From assembly GCF_900093605.1 (NCBI RefSeq), contig NZ_FLYE01000048.1, positions 1-64,000 of the forward strand: DNA of 64,000 nucleotides. The letters are read 5' to 3'. Of the stretch, positions 46,834 to 55,268 are shown piece by piece (position 1 is the first letter of the stretch; each line of letters opens with the position of its first letter). The notes beneath the pieces were generated by a model. The model was not told the DNA's origin. It saw only the letters and a program-made list of their open reading frames with translations, and ran no database searches. A program made the position numbers and the translations under genes. The DNA is from Candidatus Terasakiella magnetica (GTDB taxonomy: Bacteria; Pseudomonadota; Alphaproteobacteria; Rhodospirillales; Terasakiellaceae).

Positions 46834-47328
46834 ATGTCCGATATTAAAAGACGTGCCAACCCTTTGTTTTTACGCGAAGAAGAACTTCGCCAAGCAATGG
46901 AGCTTTTATTTTTCGCGTATCGCGACTTCACCGGTGAAGCCGATGAAATTCTCGAATCGTACAATTTTGGCCGCGCCCATCACCGCGTAATCTATTTTGT
47001 GGGGCGCGAACCAGGCATGTCGGTTAAAGACCTCCTCCATATCCTCTCCATCACCAAACAAAGCTTATCGCGCGTTCTCAGCCAGCTTGTGGATGAAGAA
47101 TTTATTGAACAGCGCACAGGCGTAACAGATCGTCGCCAGCGTCTCTTATTCCTCACCACCAAAGGCCAACAGTTAGAGCATGAGCTTTCCAAAAGCCAAA
47201 GCCGACGCATTGCTGAGGCCTATCGCCTTGCTGGTGCCGATGCGGTTGAGGGCTTTCGCAAAGTCCTGATGGGGATCACCGATGAAAAAGAACGTTTTGC
47301 CCATATTAATGATACACCGCAAGAATAA
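46834..47328 (+). CDS. MarR-family regulator, PetP-like
   Basis: 164 residues with a winged helix: VKDLLHILSITKQSLSRVLSQL, then the wing RTGVTDRRQRLLFLT. It starts a run MarR - response regulator - histidine kinase. A MarR gene followed by an OmpR-type gene is the petP-petR order of Rhodobacter, where both are needed for cytochrome bc1 expression; no petABC is nearby here. Divergent from ilvE. Confidence 0.88.
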   Translation: MSDIKRRANPLFLREEELRQAMELLFFAYRDFTGEADEILESYNFGRAHHRVIYFVGREPGMSVKDLLHILSITKQSLSRVLSQLVDEEFIEQRTGVTDRRQRLLFLTTKGQQLEHELSKSQSRRIAEAYRLAGADAVEGFRKVLMGITDEKERFAHINDTPQE

Positions 47329-47373
47329 GCTTTTTCATTTGCGCTGATCTTCAGCAATGGCATACTGTCGCAC

Positions 47374-48063
47374 ATGAGTGAGGAACAAATCCATATTCTC
47401 GTCGTTGATGATGATGAACGACTGCGCCGTTTGCTTAAAAAGTTTTTAAGCGAAAAAGGCTTTAACGTCTCCATCGCCGAAGATGCCCAAGATGCACGCA
47501 AAAAATTAAGCCTGCTGGAATTTGACCTCATCGTGCTTGATTTGATGATGCCCGGGGAAAGCGGTCTGGATTTTGCCAAAGACTTTAAGCAAAGCAATGA
47601 CACCCCCATCCTTATGCTCACTGCCATGGGTGAAAGTGAAGACCGTATCACAGGCCTTGAATGCGGGGCTGAAGATTATCTCACCAAACCGTTTGAGCCA
47701 CGCGAGCTTGTGCTGCGCATCAATAACATTCTCAAACGTGTGGTGCGTAAAGCCCCCCAAGAAGAAACCGAGGTGATTAAACTGGGTGCACTTAAATTTG
47801 ATGCTGAGCGCCATACCTTAACGCGCGGTGATGAAATGATCCATCTGACCGCTTCAGAAGCCAGCCTGCTGGTGATACTGGCAGAACAATCCGGCACCAT
47901 TTTAAGCCGGGAAAAACTGGCGGAGCTTTCTGGTATTGAAGGTAATGATCGCACTATTGATGTACAGGTCACGCGCTTGCGCCGCAAAATCGAAGATGAC
48001 CCGAAACTTCCGCGCTTTTTACAAACTGTGCGCGGGCAAGGTTATGTGCTCAGGCCTGAGTGA
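47374..48063 (+). CDS. OmpR-family response regulator, PetR-like
   Basis: 229 residues: a receiver with the acidic pocket VDDDE, phospho-acceptor Asp56 in DLIVLDLMMPG and the Lys in LTKPFEP, then an OmpR winged-helix domain ending LPRFLQTVRGQGYVL. It overlaps the kinase gene (TGATG), so the pair is coupled. Target genes unknown. Confidence 0.93.
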   Translation: MSEEQIHILVVDDDERLRRLLKKFLSEKGFNVSIAEDAQDARKKLSLLEFDLIVLDLMMPGESGLDFAKDFKQSNDTPILMLTAMGESEDRITGLECGAEDYLTKPFEPRELVLRINNILKRVVRKAPQEETEVIKLGALKFDAERHTLTRGDEMIHLTASEASLLVILAEQSGTILSREKLAELSGIEGNDRTIDVQVTRLRRKIEDDPKLPRFLQTVRGQGYVLRPE

Positions 48064-49385
48064 TGAAGATAGAAACCCTCATTAAGCGCACCTTACCGCG
48101 CAGCCTGTTGGGCCGATCCTTATTGATCTTGGTTGTGCCCATGGTGTTGTTACAGGTGATCTCCGCCTTTATCTTTTATGAAGCCCACTGGGATAAAGTA
48201 TCAAAATATCTTGCACGCGGGCTTGCAGGTGATGTGGGGGCCATGGTTGATCTTGTGCGCGATAACCCCACCCCACAAGGGCGCGCGCGCGCATTTGAGA
48301 TTTCGCGCAACCGTTTTAATATGGACTCTAACCTGCGCATTGATGAAATCCTGTCCAACTCAAAAGAAATTGTTCAAGGCAGTATTCCAGACCCCTTCTT
48401 GCTCTTGGCCCTTAAAGAGCGCGTTGGTTTGCCCTATCATATTATCGCCCCAGAAGGGGAAAAGCACCTCACCATCGAAGTTCAGCTAAGCGATGGCATC
48501 TTAGCTGTTACAGCCCTTAGAAAACGTCTTTTTAGTTCGACAACTTATGTGTTTGTGTTGTGGATGTTAGGCAGCTCGCTTTTATTATTTGGTGTCGCCA
48601 TTGTCTTTATGCGCAATCAGGTGCGCCCCATTCGCCGCCTTGCTGTTGCCGCAGATGCTTTTGGTAAGCGCCAAGATGTGGAGCGTTTTAAGCCAGAAGG
48701 CGCGCGTGAAGTTCGCCAAGCAGCCATGGCCTTTTTGCTTATGAAAGGCCGTATTGAGCGCCAGATTGAACAACGCACGCACATGCTTGCAGGTGTCTCA
48801 CACGATTTGCGCACACCACTTACCCGCATGAAGCTACAGCTTGCCATGATGGGCGATGATGAAGATGTGAAAGACTTAAGCGAAGATATCCATGAAATGG
48901 AACATATGCTGGAAGGCTACCTCGCTTTTGCCCGCGGGGAAGGCGGTGAAGCCACGAGTGAGACCAACCTCTCAGAGCTGATCGAAAGCATTGTCTCCGG
49001 CCTTAAGAGAAAAGGCGTTGCGGTTGATTATCACTGTGAAGGCAAAATCTTTTTACAGGTGCGCCCCAATGCCTTTAGACGGTGTGTGACCAACCTTGTG
49101 GAAAATGCTGCGCGCTATGGCGAGCATCTTTCTGTGCGCCTTGGTCAACGTCACGAGATGATCGAGGTCACCGTTGATGATGATGGCCCCGGCATTCCTG
49201 CTGAAAAATATGAAGAAGTCTTCAAGCCGTTTTTCAGACTGGATAAATCACGCAATATCCAAACAGGTGGTGTCGGGCTTGGCCTTTCCATCGTGCGCGA
49301 TGTGGTGCGCACCCATGGTGGGGATATCCAGCTTTCAACATCCCCCCAAGGTGGTCTGCGCGCACGTCTGCGCTTTCCTGTTTAA
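48063..49385 (+). CDS. Sensor histidine kinase (EnvZ-like)
   Basis: 440 residues: membrane segments at about 20-40 and 160-183 flank a periplasmic domain of some 120 residues, then HAMP, the H-box SHDLRTPLTRMKLQL with His247, the N-box NLVENAARYG, and DDDGPGIP/GGVGLGLSIV. The phosphorylated His passes phosphate to the coupled regulator. The ATG at 48063 overlaps the regulator's TGA by one base. The signal is unknown. Confidence 0.94.
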   Translation: MKIETLIKRTLPRSLLGRSLLILVVPMVLLQVISAFIFYEAHWDKVSKYLARGLAGDVGAMVDLVRDNPTPQGRARAFEISRNRFNMDSNLRIDEILSNSKEIVQGSIPDPFLLLALKERVGLPYHIIAPEGEKHLTIEVQLSDGILAVTALRKRLFSSTTYVFVLWMLGSSLLLFGVAIVFMRNQVRPIRRLAVAADAFGKRQDVERFKPEGAREVRQAAMAFLLMKGRIERQIEQRTHMLAGVSHDLRTPLTRMKLQLAMMGDDEDVKDLSEDIHEMEHMLEGYLAFARGEGGEATSETNLSELIESIVSGLKRKGVAVDYHCEGKIFLQVRPNAFRRCVTNLVENAARYGEHLSVRLGQRHEMIEVTVDDDGPGIPAEKYEEVFKPFFRLDKSRNIQTGGVGLGLSIVRDVVRTHGGDIQLSTSPQGGLRARLRFPV

Positions 49386-49387
49386 AA

Positions 49388-49630
49388 TTAACGGCGCTTA
49401 TCTTGTGTCGCGTTATATTTGCCATCAACGATGAGGGCAATATCTGTGCGTTGCAGGCCCAAGTCTGCCAGCTCACGATCAGACATAATGTCCAACTCAT
49501 AGTTCATGCGTCGCCTCTTTTTCAAATCAGAAAATTTCTGGATGATAAAATCTTCAAAACGGGTCAGCAGGCCGCCTGTCAGTTCAACATGATGGCTGCC
49601 GTAGGATGTAATTGGGTATCTCAGTAACAT
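49388..49630 (-). CDS. DUF1127 small basic protein
   Basis: 80 residues, ending with the DUF1127 pattern: ELDIMSDRELADLGLQRTDI. Small Arg-rich DUF1127 proteins in alphaproteobacteria bind RNA or affect phosphate and C1 metabolism; the role here is unknown. An Arg/Lys cluster (KKRRR) sits mid-protein. Convergent with the kinase gene, two bases apart. Downstream regulation unseen. Confidence 0.8.
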   Translation of the reverse strand: MLLRYPITSYGSHHVELTGGLLTRFEDFIIQKFSDLKKRRRMNYELDIMSDRELADLGLQRTDIALIVDGKYNATQDKRR

Positions 49631-49742
49631 TCTTTATCTCGCTCAAATTCTTTGTGAAGAAGCTTTAAGCGTGATGTAGTCATAGTAATATTATTTCGCA
49701 ACCAAATTTTGTGCAACGCAGCATTGCTAGGGATGCATAGCT

Positions 49743-50498
49743 CTACAAACCATGGGTTCTCAACCACTCCAAAACCTGAGCAGGAGAGGAGAGATATTCC
49801 AAGGGTTCTTGTGGGGGGCGATTAATCATAATCACCGCAACATTCTCTTCACGTGCGGCTTCGATCTTGGCTTTTGTCGCCGTGCCGCCACTGTTTTTTG
49901 TCACCAACAGGCGAATATTTTTATCACGGATTAACTGGCGCTCCTCTTCCACACTAAAGGGTGGGCGCCCAATGACGGTTTCATATTTTTTAAAGGCCAG
50001 CTCTTCTTTGGGTTCGCTCACAAGGCGGATCACAAAATCAACCTCGTCTAATTCAGCAAAGGCTGAAAGCTCTTTAATGCCGATAGTCAGGAAGGTTTTT
50101 GAGCCCAAACGCTCAACCTGTTCCACCGCCTCTTTCATATTGCCAACTTCCAGCCATTTATCTTTGGGCGCAGGCATCCACGGCTCGCGCCACAGCACCA
50201 CAAGGGGAAGTTTCAATTTATTTGCCGCAATAAAGGCATGTTGAGACATTTTTTCAGCAAAGGGGTGAGTGGCATCCACCATATGGGTGATACCTTCTTC
50301 TTCAAGGTAAGAAACCAGCCCTTCAACCCCGCCAAAACCACCAACGCGCAGCTGGCACGGCAAGTCCGGCTGATGGCCTGTCACGCCTGCATAAGAAACG
50401 ATAATATCAAGATCAGGTCCCCAAAAATCCACCGCGCGTTTTGCCAAAAGGGCCGCATCGCCCGTACCGCCTAAAATCAATAGCTTCTTAACTGACAT
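49743..50498 (-). CDS. cobK: Precorrin-6A reductase
   Basis: Reduces precorrin-6A (or the cobalt form) in cobalamin ring synthesis. 251 residues from the ATG at 50498: KKLLILGGTGDAALLAKR is the NADPH-binding start, followed by HPFAEKMSQHA and a C-terminal TKNSGGTATKAKI, both CobK/CbiJ signatures. The 25 extra codons upstream lie inside cbiD and are rejected. It overlaps cbiD by 11 bases. Confidence 0.92.
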   Translation of the reverse strand: MSVKKLLILGGTGDAALLAKRAVDFWGPDLDIIVSYAGVTGHQPDLPCQLRVGGFGGVEGLVSYLEEEGITHMVDATHPFAEKMSQHAFIAANKLKLPLVVLWREPWMPAPKDKWLEVGNMKEAVEQVERLGSKTFLTIGIKELSAFAELDEVDFVIRLVSEPKEELAFKKYETVIGRPPFSVEEERQLIRDKNIRLLVTKNSGGTATKAKIEAAREENVAVIMINRPPQEPLEYLSSPAQVLEWLRTHGL

Positions 50499-51576
50499 GC
50501 CCAACAATCTCCCCTCTGCGATTAACCGCGATAACTTCAATATGACAATGGCCTGAGACAATGGCCTGTGCAACTTCTTTTGTACGTTTCACCACCAGAT
50601 CAGCCAGCGCAATATCATGGGCTTGGGCCAGCTCTAAAACCTCCAGCGCCGTATTGGCCTCACGGGTTTTCTCACATAAGTCCTCACCTGCGCCTGCTTC
50701 ACCCATCCATTTAGAAAGCTGGTCAAAATCAACGCGTGAGCGCGAGGAATGTAAATCCATTTCACCCTGGGCCAGCTTGCAAAATTTGGCAAACCCACCA
50801 CAGAGTGTGAGCTTTTCAATTGGGTTTTTGCGAATATATTTTAACACCCCACCCGCAAAATCACCCATATCAATCAACGCACTTTCCTCAAACTCATAAA
50901 CCCCACAGACCGCTTTTTCTGAGGTCGAGCCTGTGGTTGCCGCCACATGGGTGAGGCCGGAAGCTTTAGCCACATCAATACCGCGGTGAATGGAATGTAT
51001 CCAAGCAGAACAGGAATAAGGCACCACAATCCCCGTTGTCCCCAACACTGAAAGCCCACCGATAATACCAAGGCGCGGGTTCATGGTTTTTTGCGCCAGT
51101 TCTTCCCCATTGGTAATTGATACCGTCACAATCACATCTGGATTGGCTTCAACATCATTAAGGTTATCTGTGATCATCTGGCGCGGCATGGGGTTAATAG
51201 CAGGCTCCCCCACCTCAAGAGGCAGGCCTGCTTTTGTGACAACGCCAACACCAGCGCCGTTTTTAAAACAAATGCCGCTGCCTTTTTCACCTTTTTGCAC
51301 ACTGACAACAATTTCAGCGCCATGGGTGATATCAGGATCATCGCCTGCATCTTTAATTACCGCCGCCCAAGCCAAACCTTCGCCCAGCCCTTGGCGGTTT
51401 AGCGCAAAAGACGGTGTCTGGCCCTTAGGCAACCTGATTTCAACCGGATCGGGAAAATCACCTGTAAGGAGCGCGATGAAGGCGGCTTTGGCTGCGGCTG
51501 TTGCACAGGCGCCTGTCGTCCAGCCTTTTCTGAGTTCTTTCTTTTCCATAATCACAAAATAATGATTTTGAGACAT
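50488..51576 (-). CDS. cbiD: Cobalt-precorrin-5B C1-methyltransferase CbiD
   Basis: 362 residues (353 from the second ATG at 51549, MEKKELRKGWTTG, which is nearer the family start). KGWTTGACATAAAKAA and the late GGFAKFCKLAQG are typical of CbiD. This enzyme methylates C1 in the ring; many aerobic bacteria use CobF instead, so this points to a CbiD-type route. Divergent from cobA, only a few bases apart. Confidence 0.93.
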   Translation of the reverse strand: MSQNHYFVIMEKKELRKGWTTGACATAAAKAAFIALLTGDFPDPVEIRLPKGQTPSFALNRQGLGEGLAWAAVIKDAGDDPDITHGAEIVVSVQKGEKGSGICFKNGAGVGVVTKAGLPLEVGEPAINPMPRQMITDNLNDVEANPDVIVTVSITNGEELAQKTMNPRLGIIGGLSVLGTTGIVVPYSCSAWIHSIHRGIDVAKASGLTHVAATTGSTSEKAVCGVYEFEESALIDMGDFAGGVLKYIRKNPIEKLTLCGGFAKFCKLAQGEMDLHSSRSRVDFDQLSKWMGEAGAGEDLCEKTREANTALEVLELAQAHDIALADLVVKRTKEVAQAIVSGHCHIEVIAVNRRGEIVGHVS

Positions 51577-51611
51577 TTGTCATGGATTGCTTTTATGTTA
51601 TCACAGGGACC

Positions 51612-52391
51612 ATGGATTTTTTGTCACATATCAGCTTTCCAAAGTTTGAAAAAGCAAGTGTCTGGATGGTCGGGGCTGGCCCCGGTGATCCCAAGCTTTT
51701 GACCCTTTATGCCTATCATGCACTTCAACATGCAGATGTGATTGTGCATGATGCGTTGGTGGACTCTGCCATTCTTTCTCTGGCTGCAAAAACAGCTACT
51801 TTAGAGCCCATGGGCAAACGTGGTGGCAAAGCATCTGCCAAACAAGGTGACATCACCCAACGTTTAATTGAGCTGGCCCAACAAGGCTTAAAAGTCCTGC
51901 GCCTTAAAGGCGGCGATCCGTTTGTTTTTGGTCGTGGTGCTGAAGAAGCCCTGCCCATCCTTGATAAAAACATCAATGTGCGCATTGTGCCGGGCATTAG
52001 TGCAGGCATTGCAGGTAGTGCCTATGCGGGCGTGCCTGTTAGTGATGGACAATCCAATCAAGTGATTAGCTTTGTGACAGGCCATGATACCTCAGGTGAT
52101 GTGCCTGCTGTTAACTGGCAGGCCTTGGCACAAAGTTCGCCCGTTATTGTTTTTTACATGCCCATGAAACATATCGCTAAAATCCAAAGTGAACTCTTAA
52201 AAGCCGGGCGTGTACCATCAGAACCTGTCTGTGCCGTTTCACGCGCCACAACGCCTCATCAACTTGTGTGTGAAACCACTTTGGCAAACTGCGTTGAAGA
52301 TTTAAATAAAGCCAACATTAAAGCCCCCGCCCTGTTGATCATCGGGCCAACGGTTGAGTTTCGCCAACAGCTTGCGGGGTGTTTTAGCTAA
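51612..52391 (+). CDS. cobA: Uroporphyrinogen-III C-methyltransferase (SUMT)
   Basis: 259 residues. SAM-dependent double methylation of uroporphyrinogen III to precorrin-2, the branch to cobalamin and siroheme. WMVGAGPGDPKLLTL, RLKGGDPFVFGRGAEE and GVPVSDG mark the family; there is no CysG reductase part. The ATG at 51612 starts at the conserved MDFLSHI and has AGGGA just before it; the ATG at 51582 is less likely. It starts a plus-strand run with TauE-like, SCO1 and cobB. Confidence 0.93.
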   Translation: MDFLSHISFPKFEKASVWMVGAGPGDPKLLTLYAYHALQHADVIVHDALVDSAILSLAAKTATLEPMGKRGGKASAKQGDITQRLIELAQQGLKVLRLKGGDPFVFGRGAEEALPILDKNINVRIVPGISAGIAGSAYAGVPVSDGQSNQVISFVTGHDTSGDVPAVNWQALAQSSPVIVFYMPMKHIAKIQSELLKAGRVPSEPVCAVSRATTPHQLVCETTLANCVEDLNKANIKAPALLIIGPTVEFRQQLAGCFS

Positions 52392-52393
52392 TC

Positions 52394-53179
52394 ATGGAAT
52401 CAGAACTTCTCCTTATGAGTATGGTCCAAGCGGGCCTCGCCCATTGCACCGTTGTTGTAGAAGATAATGGCGGCCTGTTGGCAACCCTGTTTATGGCAGG
52501 GCTACTTGGCAGTGCGACCCATTGTATGAGCATGTGCGCACCTTTTGTGCTATCCCAAGTCACCGCGCGCCTTGAAACCATCAAGCTTTCAGAAATGTCT
52601 GAATTTAAACGCCTGACGGGAGCAGCCCTGCTGCCTTATCATTTTGGGCGTATGACGACTTATGTTTTCTTAGGGTTTGGCGTTGGGCTTCTCGCCCAAG
52701 GCGCCATTCGCTTTAGTGGCATGAAATGGCTCTCCGCAGCCCTGCTTATTTTGGCAGCCCTGTTTTTCTTGGGCTATGCGCTTAAACGCCTTGGGGTGAG
52801 CTTTCCCAATATGCCCTTTTTTGGCACATCGCAAAAACAGGAAAGTTCCCTTTCCCAAGGTTTGGGGCGCATCCTCAAACCGTTTTTTGCCCGCCCAACC
52901 GGCCTAAACGGATATTTTTTAGGAATAGGGCTTGGCTTTTTGCCCTGTGGCCTCCTATATGGTGCATTGGCTGCAGCGGGTGCGACAGGGGATTTTCTTG
53001 CTGGCGCATTTGGGATGGCGGCTTTTGCCTTGGGAACGGTTCCCAGCCTAATGGTCGTCGGTTTTGCCGGACATATGGCGGGACAAAAATGGCAAAAAGC
53101 CATCACAGACCTTGCACCAATGTTATTAATCATTAATGCTGGCGTCCTTGCCTATCTGGCATGGACACTTGTGAAATAA
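52394..53179 (+). CDS. TauE/SafE-like (UreH/DsbD_2) membrane protein
   Basis: 261 residues with about six membrane segments. GLLGSATHCMSMCAPFV (Cys44, Cys48) and GLGFLPCGLLYGALAAAG form the inverted-repeat pair of the DsbD_2/UreH group, which handles copper or thiol transfer for oxidases, or sulfite. Two bases after cobA and 18 before the SCO1 gene. Pairing with SCO1 favours a role in copper supply to a cytochrome oxidase; this is inference. Confidence 0.8.
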   Translation: MESELLLMSMVQAGLAHCTVVVEDNGGLLATLFMAGLLGSATHCMSMCAPFVLSQVTARLETIKLSEMSEFKRLTGAALLPYHFGRMTTYVFLGFGVGLLAQGAIRFSGMKWLSAALLILAALFFLGYALKRLGVSFPNMPFFGTSQKQESSLSQGLGRILKPFFARPTGLNGYFLGIGLGFLPCGLLYGALAAAGATGDFLAGAFGMAAFALGTVPSLMVVGFAGHMAGQKWQKAITDLAPMLLIINAGVLAYLAWTLVK

Positions 53180-53197
53180 ATCAAAGGTAACCTTCCC

Positions 53198-53809
53198 ATG
53201 GGATCGCGCTCACGTATTCTTTTGTACTTTATGATTGCTGCTGTTTTTCTGGTTGTCGGCATCACTATTCGCCTGCCCCAACTTTTAGAAGAACCCGTGA
53301 GTAAATCCACTGGTGAAGTCGCCATTGGGGGTGATTTTACTTTGGTTGACCCTAAAGGCAACACTGTTACAAATAAGGACCTTCTTGGCAGCTATACGCT
53401 GATGTATTTTGGCTATACCTTCTGCCCGGATGTGTGCCCAACAGGTTTGCAAACAGCCGCCAGCGCGCTTGACCTCCTGCCTATGCGCAAATCAAACAAG
53501 GTGGTTTCCCTTTTCATCACGGTTGATCCTGAGCGCGACACACCCGAAGTCATGGGAGAATATGTTAAACACTTCCATAAAAGCCTTGTCGGGCTGACAG
53601 GCACGGTTGAACAAGTCACCCAAACCGCCAAAGCCTATAAAATCTATTTCAAAAAAGTTGTTGAAGAGGGCAAACCCGCCGATGAATATTTGATGGACCA
53701 TTCTGCCTTTCAATATCTGATGGGACCCGATGGCAAATATGTCACCCATTTCCCCCATGGTATCAGCCCCGAAGACATGGCTGAAAAATTGAAAGCCTAT
53801 ATCCGTTGA
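53198..53809 (+). CDS. SCO1/SenC family copper chaperone
   Basis: 203 residues: an N-terminal membrane anchor (residues 8-24), then a periplasmic thioredoxin-fold domain with the copper site FCPDVC (Cys76, Cys80) and His168 in MDHSAF. It likely loads copper into the CuA site of cytochrome oxidase or keeps its thiols reduced. It overlaps the cobB start by 4 bases (TTGA), which places an oxidase-assembly gene within a cobalamin operon. Confidence 0.92.
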   Translation: MGSRSRILLYFMIAAVFLVVGITIRLPQLLEEPVSKSTGEVAIGGDFTLVDPKGNTVTNKDLLGSYTLMYFGYTFCPDVCPTGLQTAASALDLLPMRKSNKVVSLFITVDPERDTPEVMGEYVKHFHKSLVGLTGTVEQVTQTAKAYKIYFKKVVEEGKPADEYLMDHSAFQYLMGPDGKYVTHFPHGISPEDMAEKLKAYIR

Positions 53810-55146
53810 GTACTGCCGGACTGATTATCGCTGCGCCCAATTCAAACAGCGGTAAAACCTTCATCACCCTTGGTAGCTTGCGCGCCCTACAACGAAAGGG
53901 CATTTCGGTTAGTTCTGCCAAGGTTGGACCAGATTATATTGATCCGGCCTTTCATGGCGCTGCAACCAAGCGACTGTGTCCCAACCTTGATGGGTGGGCC
54001 ATGCGCGATGAAACGCTTTTTCATACCCTGAATGCCTTATCTGACAGCTCAGAGCTGGTGGTCTGTGAAGGGGTCATGGGGCTCTTTGATGGTGCAACCC
54101 TGCCTGCCAATGCGCCCTCCACCAAGGATGGCTCGCCTGCTGACATTGCGCGCAGAACCGGATGGCCTGTGGTTTTGGTGATTGATGCCAATGCCCAAGC
54201 GGCTTCTGCTGCTGCTCTTATCCACGGGTTTGCGACCTTTGATAAAGATGTCCATGTTAAAGGGGTGATCTTTAATAAAGTGGGTGGACCGGGCCATATC
54301 CAGCTTTTGAAAAATGCCTGTGAGACCCATATCCCCCATATTGAAATTCTCGGCTTTGTGCCTCGCCAAAATGACCTTGCCTTGCCAGAGCGCCACCTCG
54401 GCCTTGTCTTGGCTGAAGAACACCCTGAACTGGAAGAGTTCCTCAACACATCAGCTGATTTCTTGGAAGAACATATTGATCTGGAAAAACTCGTCCAACT
54501 GGCACAAGCCAACCCTTTTATCCAGACAACTGAAAACAATGCCTTCTTCCCACCCATAGGCCAGCGCATTAGCATTGCCAAAGATAAAGCCTTTGCCTTT
54601 GCCTATCCCGCCTTATTGCGCCATTGGCAAGAATGTGGTGCAGAGTTGAGCTTTTTCTCGCCGTTGCGCAACGAGTCCCCAACAGAGAGTTGTGATGCGA
54701 TTTATCTGCCCGGTGGTTATCCTGAGTTACATTGTGACCAGCTTGCCCAAAATCACACCTTCTTAAACGCCTTGAGAGCCCACTATGAGAAGAACACCAC
54801 GATTTTCGGCGAATGTGGTGGTTATATGACTCTGGGTAGAGCCATCACGGATAAAGAAGGTAAGAAACACGAGATGGCAGGCGTCTTGAATTTAGAAACA
54901 TCTTTTGCCAAAAGAAAGCTCCATTTGGGCTATCGCGATGTCACCTGCCTGGTGGATACACCTTTTGCAAAAAAAGGCCAAAAGCTGCGCGGGCATGAGT
55001 TTCATTACGCCACAATTATCGAAGAAAAAGGGCCTTCACTCTTTGAAAGTCATAATGCATCTAATATGCAACTCGGGCGCGTAGGTATCAATAGTGGATC
55101 ATGCTTTGCTTCTTTCATCCATTTGATTGATAAAACAGCCATTTAA
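53806..55146 (+). CDS. cobB: Cobyrinate a,c-diamide synthase
   Basis: Amidates the a and c side chains of the corrin ring with glutamine and ATP. 446 residues: an ATP-grasping N-terminal domain (APNSNSGKTFI, the P-loop), KVGPDYIDPAFH and VVCEGVMGLFDG, then a class I-like glutaminase domain with Cys337 in FGECGGYM. It begins at a TTG codon overlapping the SCO1 stop. Can act on cobyrinate or hydrogenobyrinate; with CbiD here the cobalt-early route seems likely. Confidence 0.93.
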   Translation: MSTAGLIIAAPNSNSGKTFITLGSLRALQRKGISVSSAKVGPDYIDPAFHGAATKRLCPNLDGWAMRDETLFHTLNALSDSSELVVCEGVMGLFDGATLPANAPSTKDGSPADIARRTGWPVVLVIDANAQAASAAALIHGFATFDKDVHVKGVIFNKVGGPGHIQLLKNACETHIPHIEILGFVPRQNDLALPERHLGLVLAEEHPELEEFLNTSADFLEEHIDLEKLVQLAQANPFIQTTENNAFFPPIGQRISIAKDKAFAFAYPALLRHWQECGAELSFFSPLRNESPTESCDAIYLPGGYPELHCDQLAQNHTFLNALRAHYEKNTTIFGECGGYMTLGRAITDKEGKKHEMAGVLNLETSFAKRKLHLGYRDVTCLVDTPFAKKGQKLRGHEFHYATIIEEKGPSLFESHNASNMQLGRVGINSGSCFASFIHLIDKTAI

Positions 55147-55198
55147 TAAATCTTAAGTACTATTTTTTACATTTAGGTTTTCTTCAACTTCCGATATA

Positions 55199-55240
55199 AT
55201 TCGAAAAAATATATTAATTCGAAAAATATATTAATTCGAA
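55199..55240. repeat. Tandem repeat with three TTCGAA sites before the chemoreceptor
   Basis: ATTCGAAAAAATATATTA (55199-55216) and ATTCGAAAAATATATTA (55217-55233) are followed by ATTCGAA (55234-55240). The palindrome TTCGAA therefore recurs at 18- and 17-base spacing, 30-70 bases before the start codon. It may be an operator array and may contain the -10 element (TATATT). Confidence 0.8.
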
Positions 55241-55268
55241 ATAAAAAATACGTGGGAGCCAGCCGAAA

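Noticed and set aside
51541-51611. Cobalamin riboswitch between cbiD and cobA
   Set aside because: The gap is only a few bases and the region contains no B12-box-like sequence; likewise no such element was recognised before mutA.
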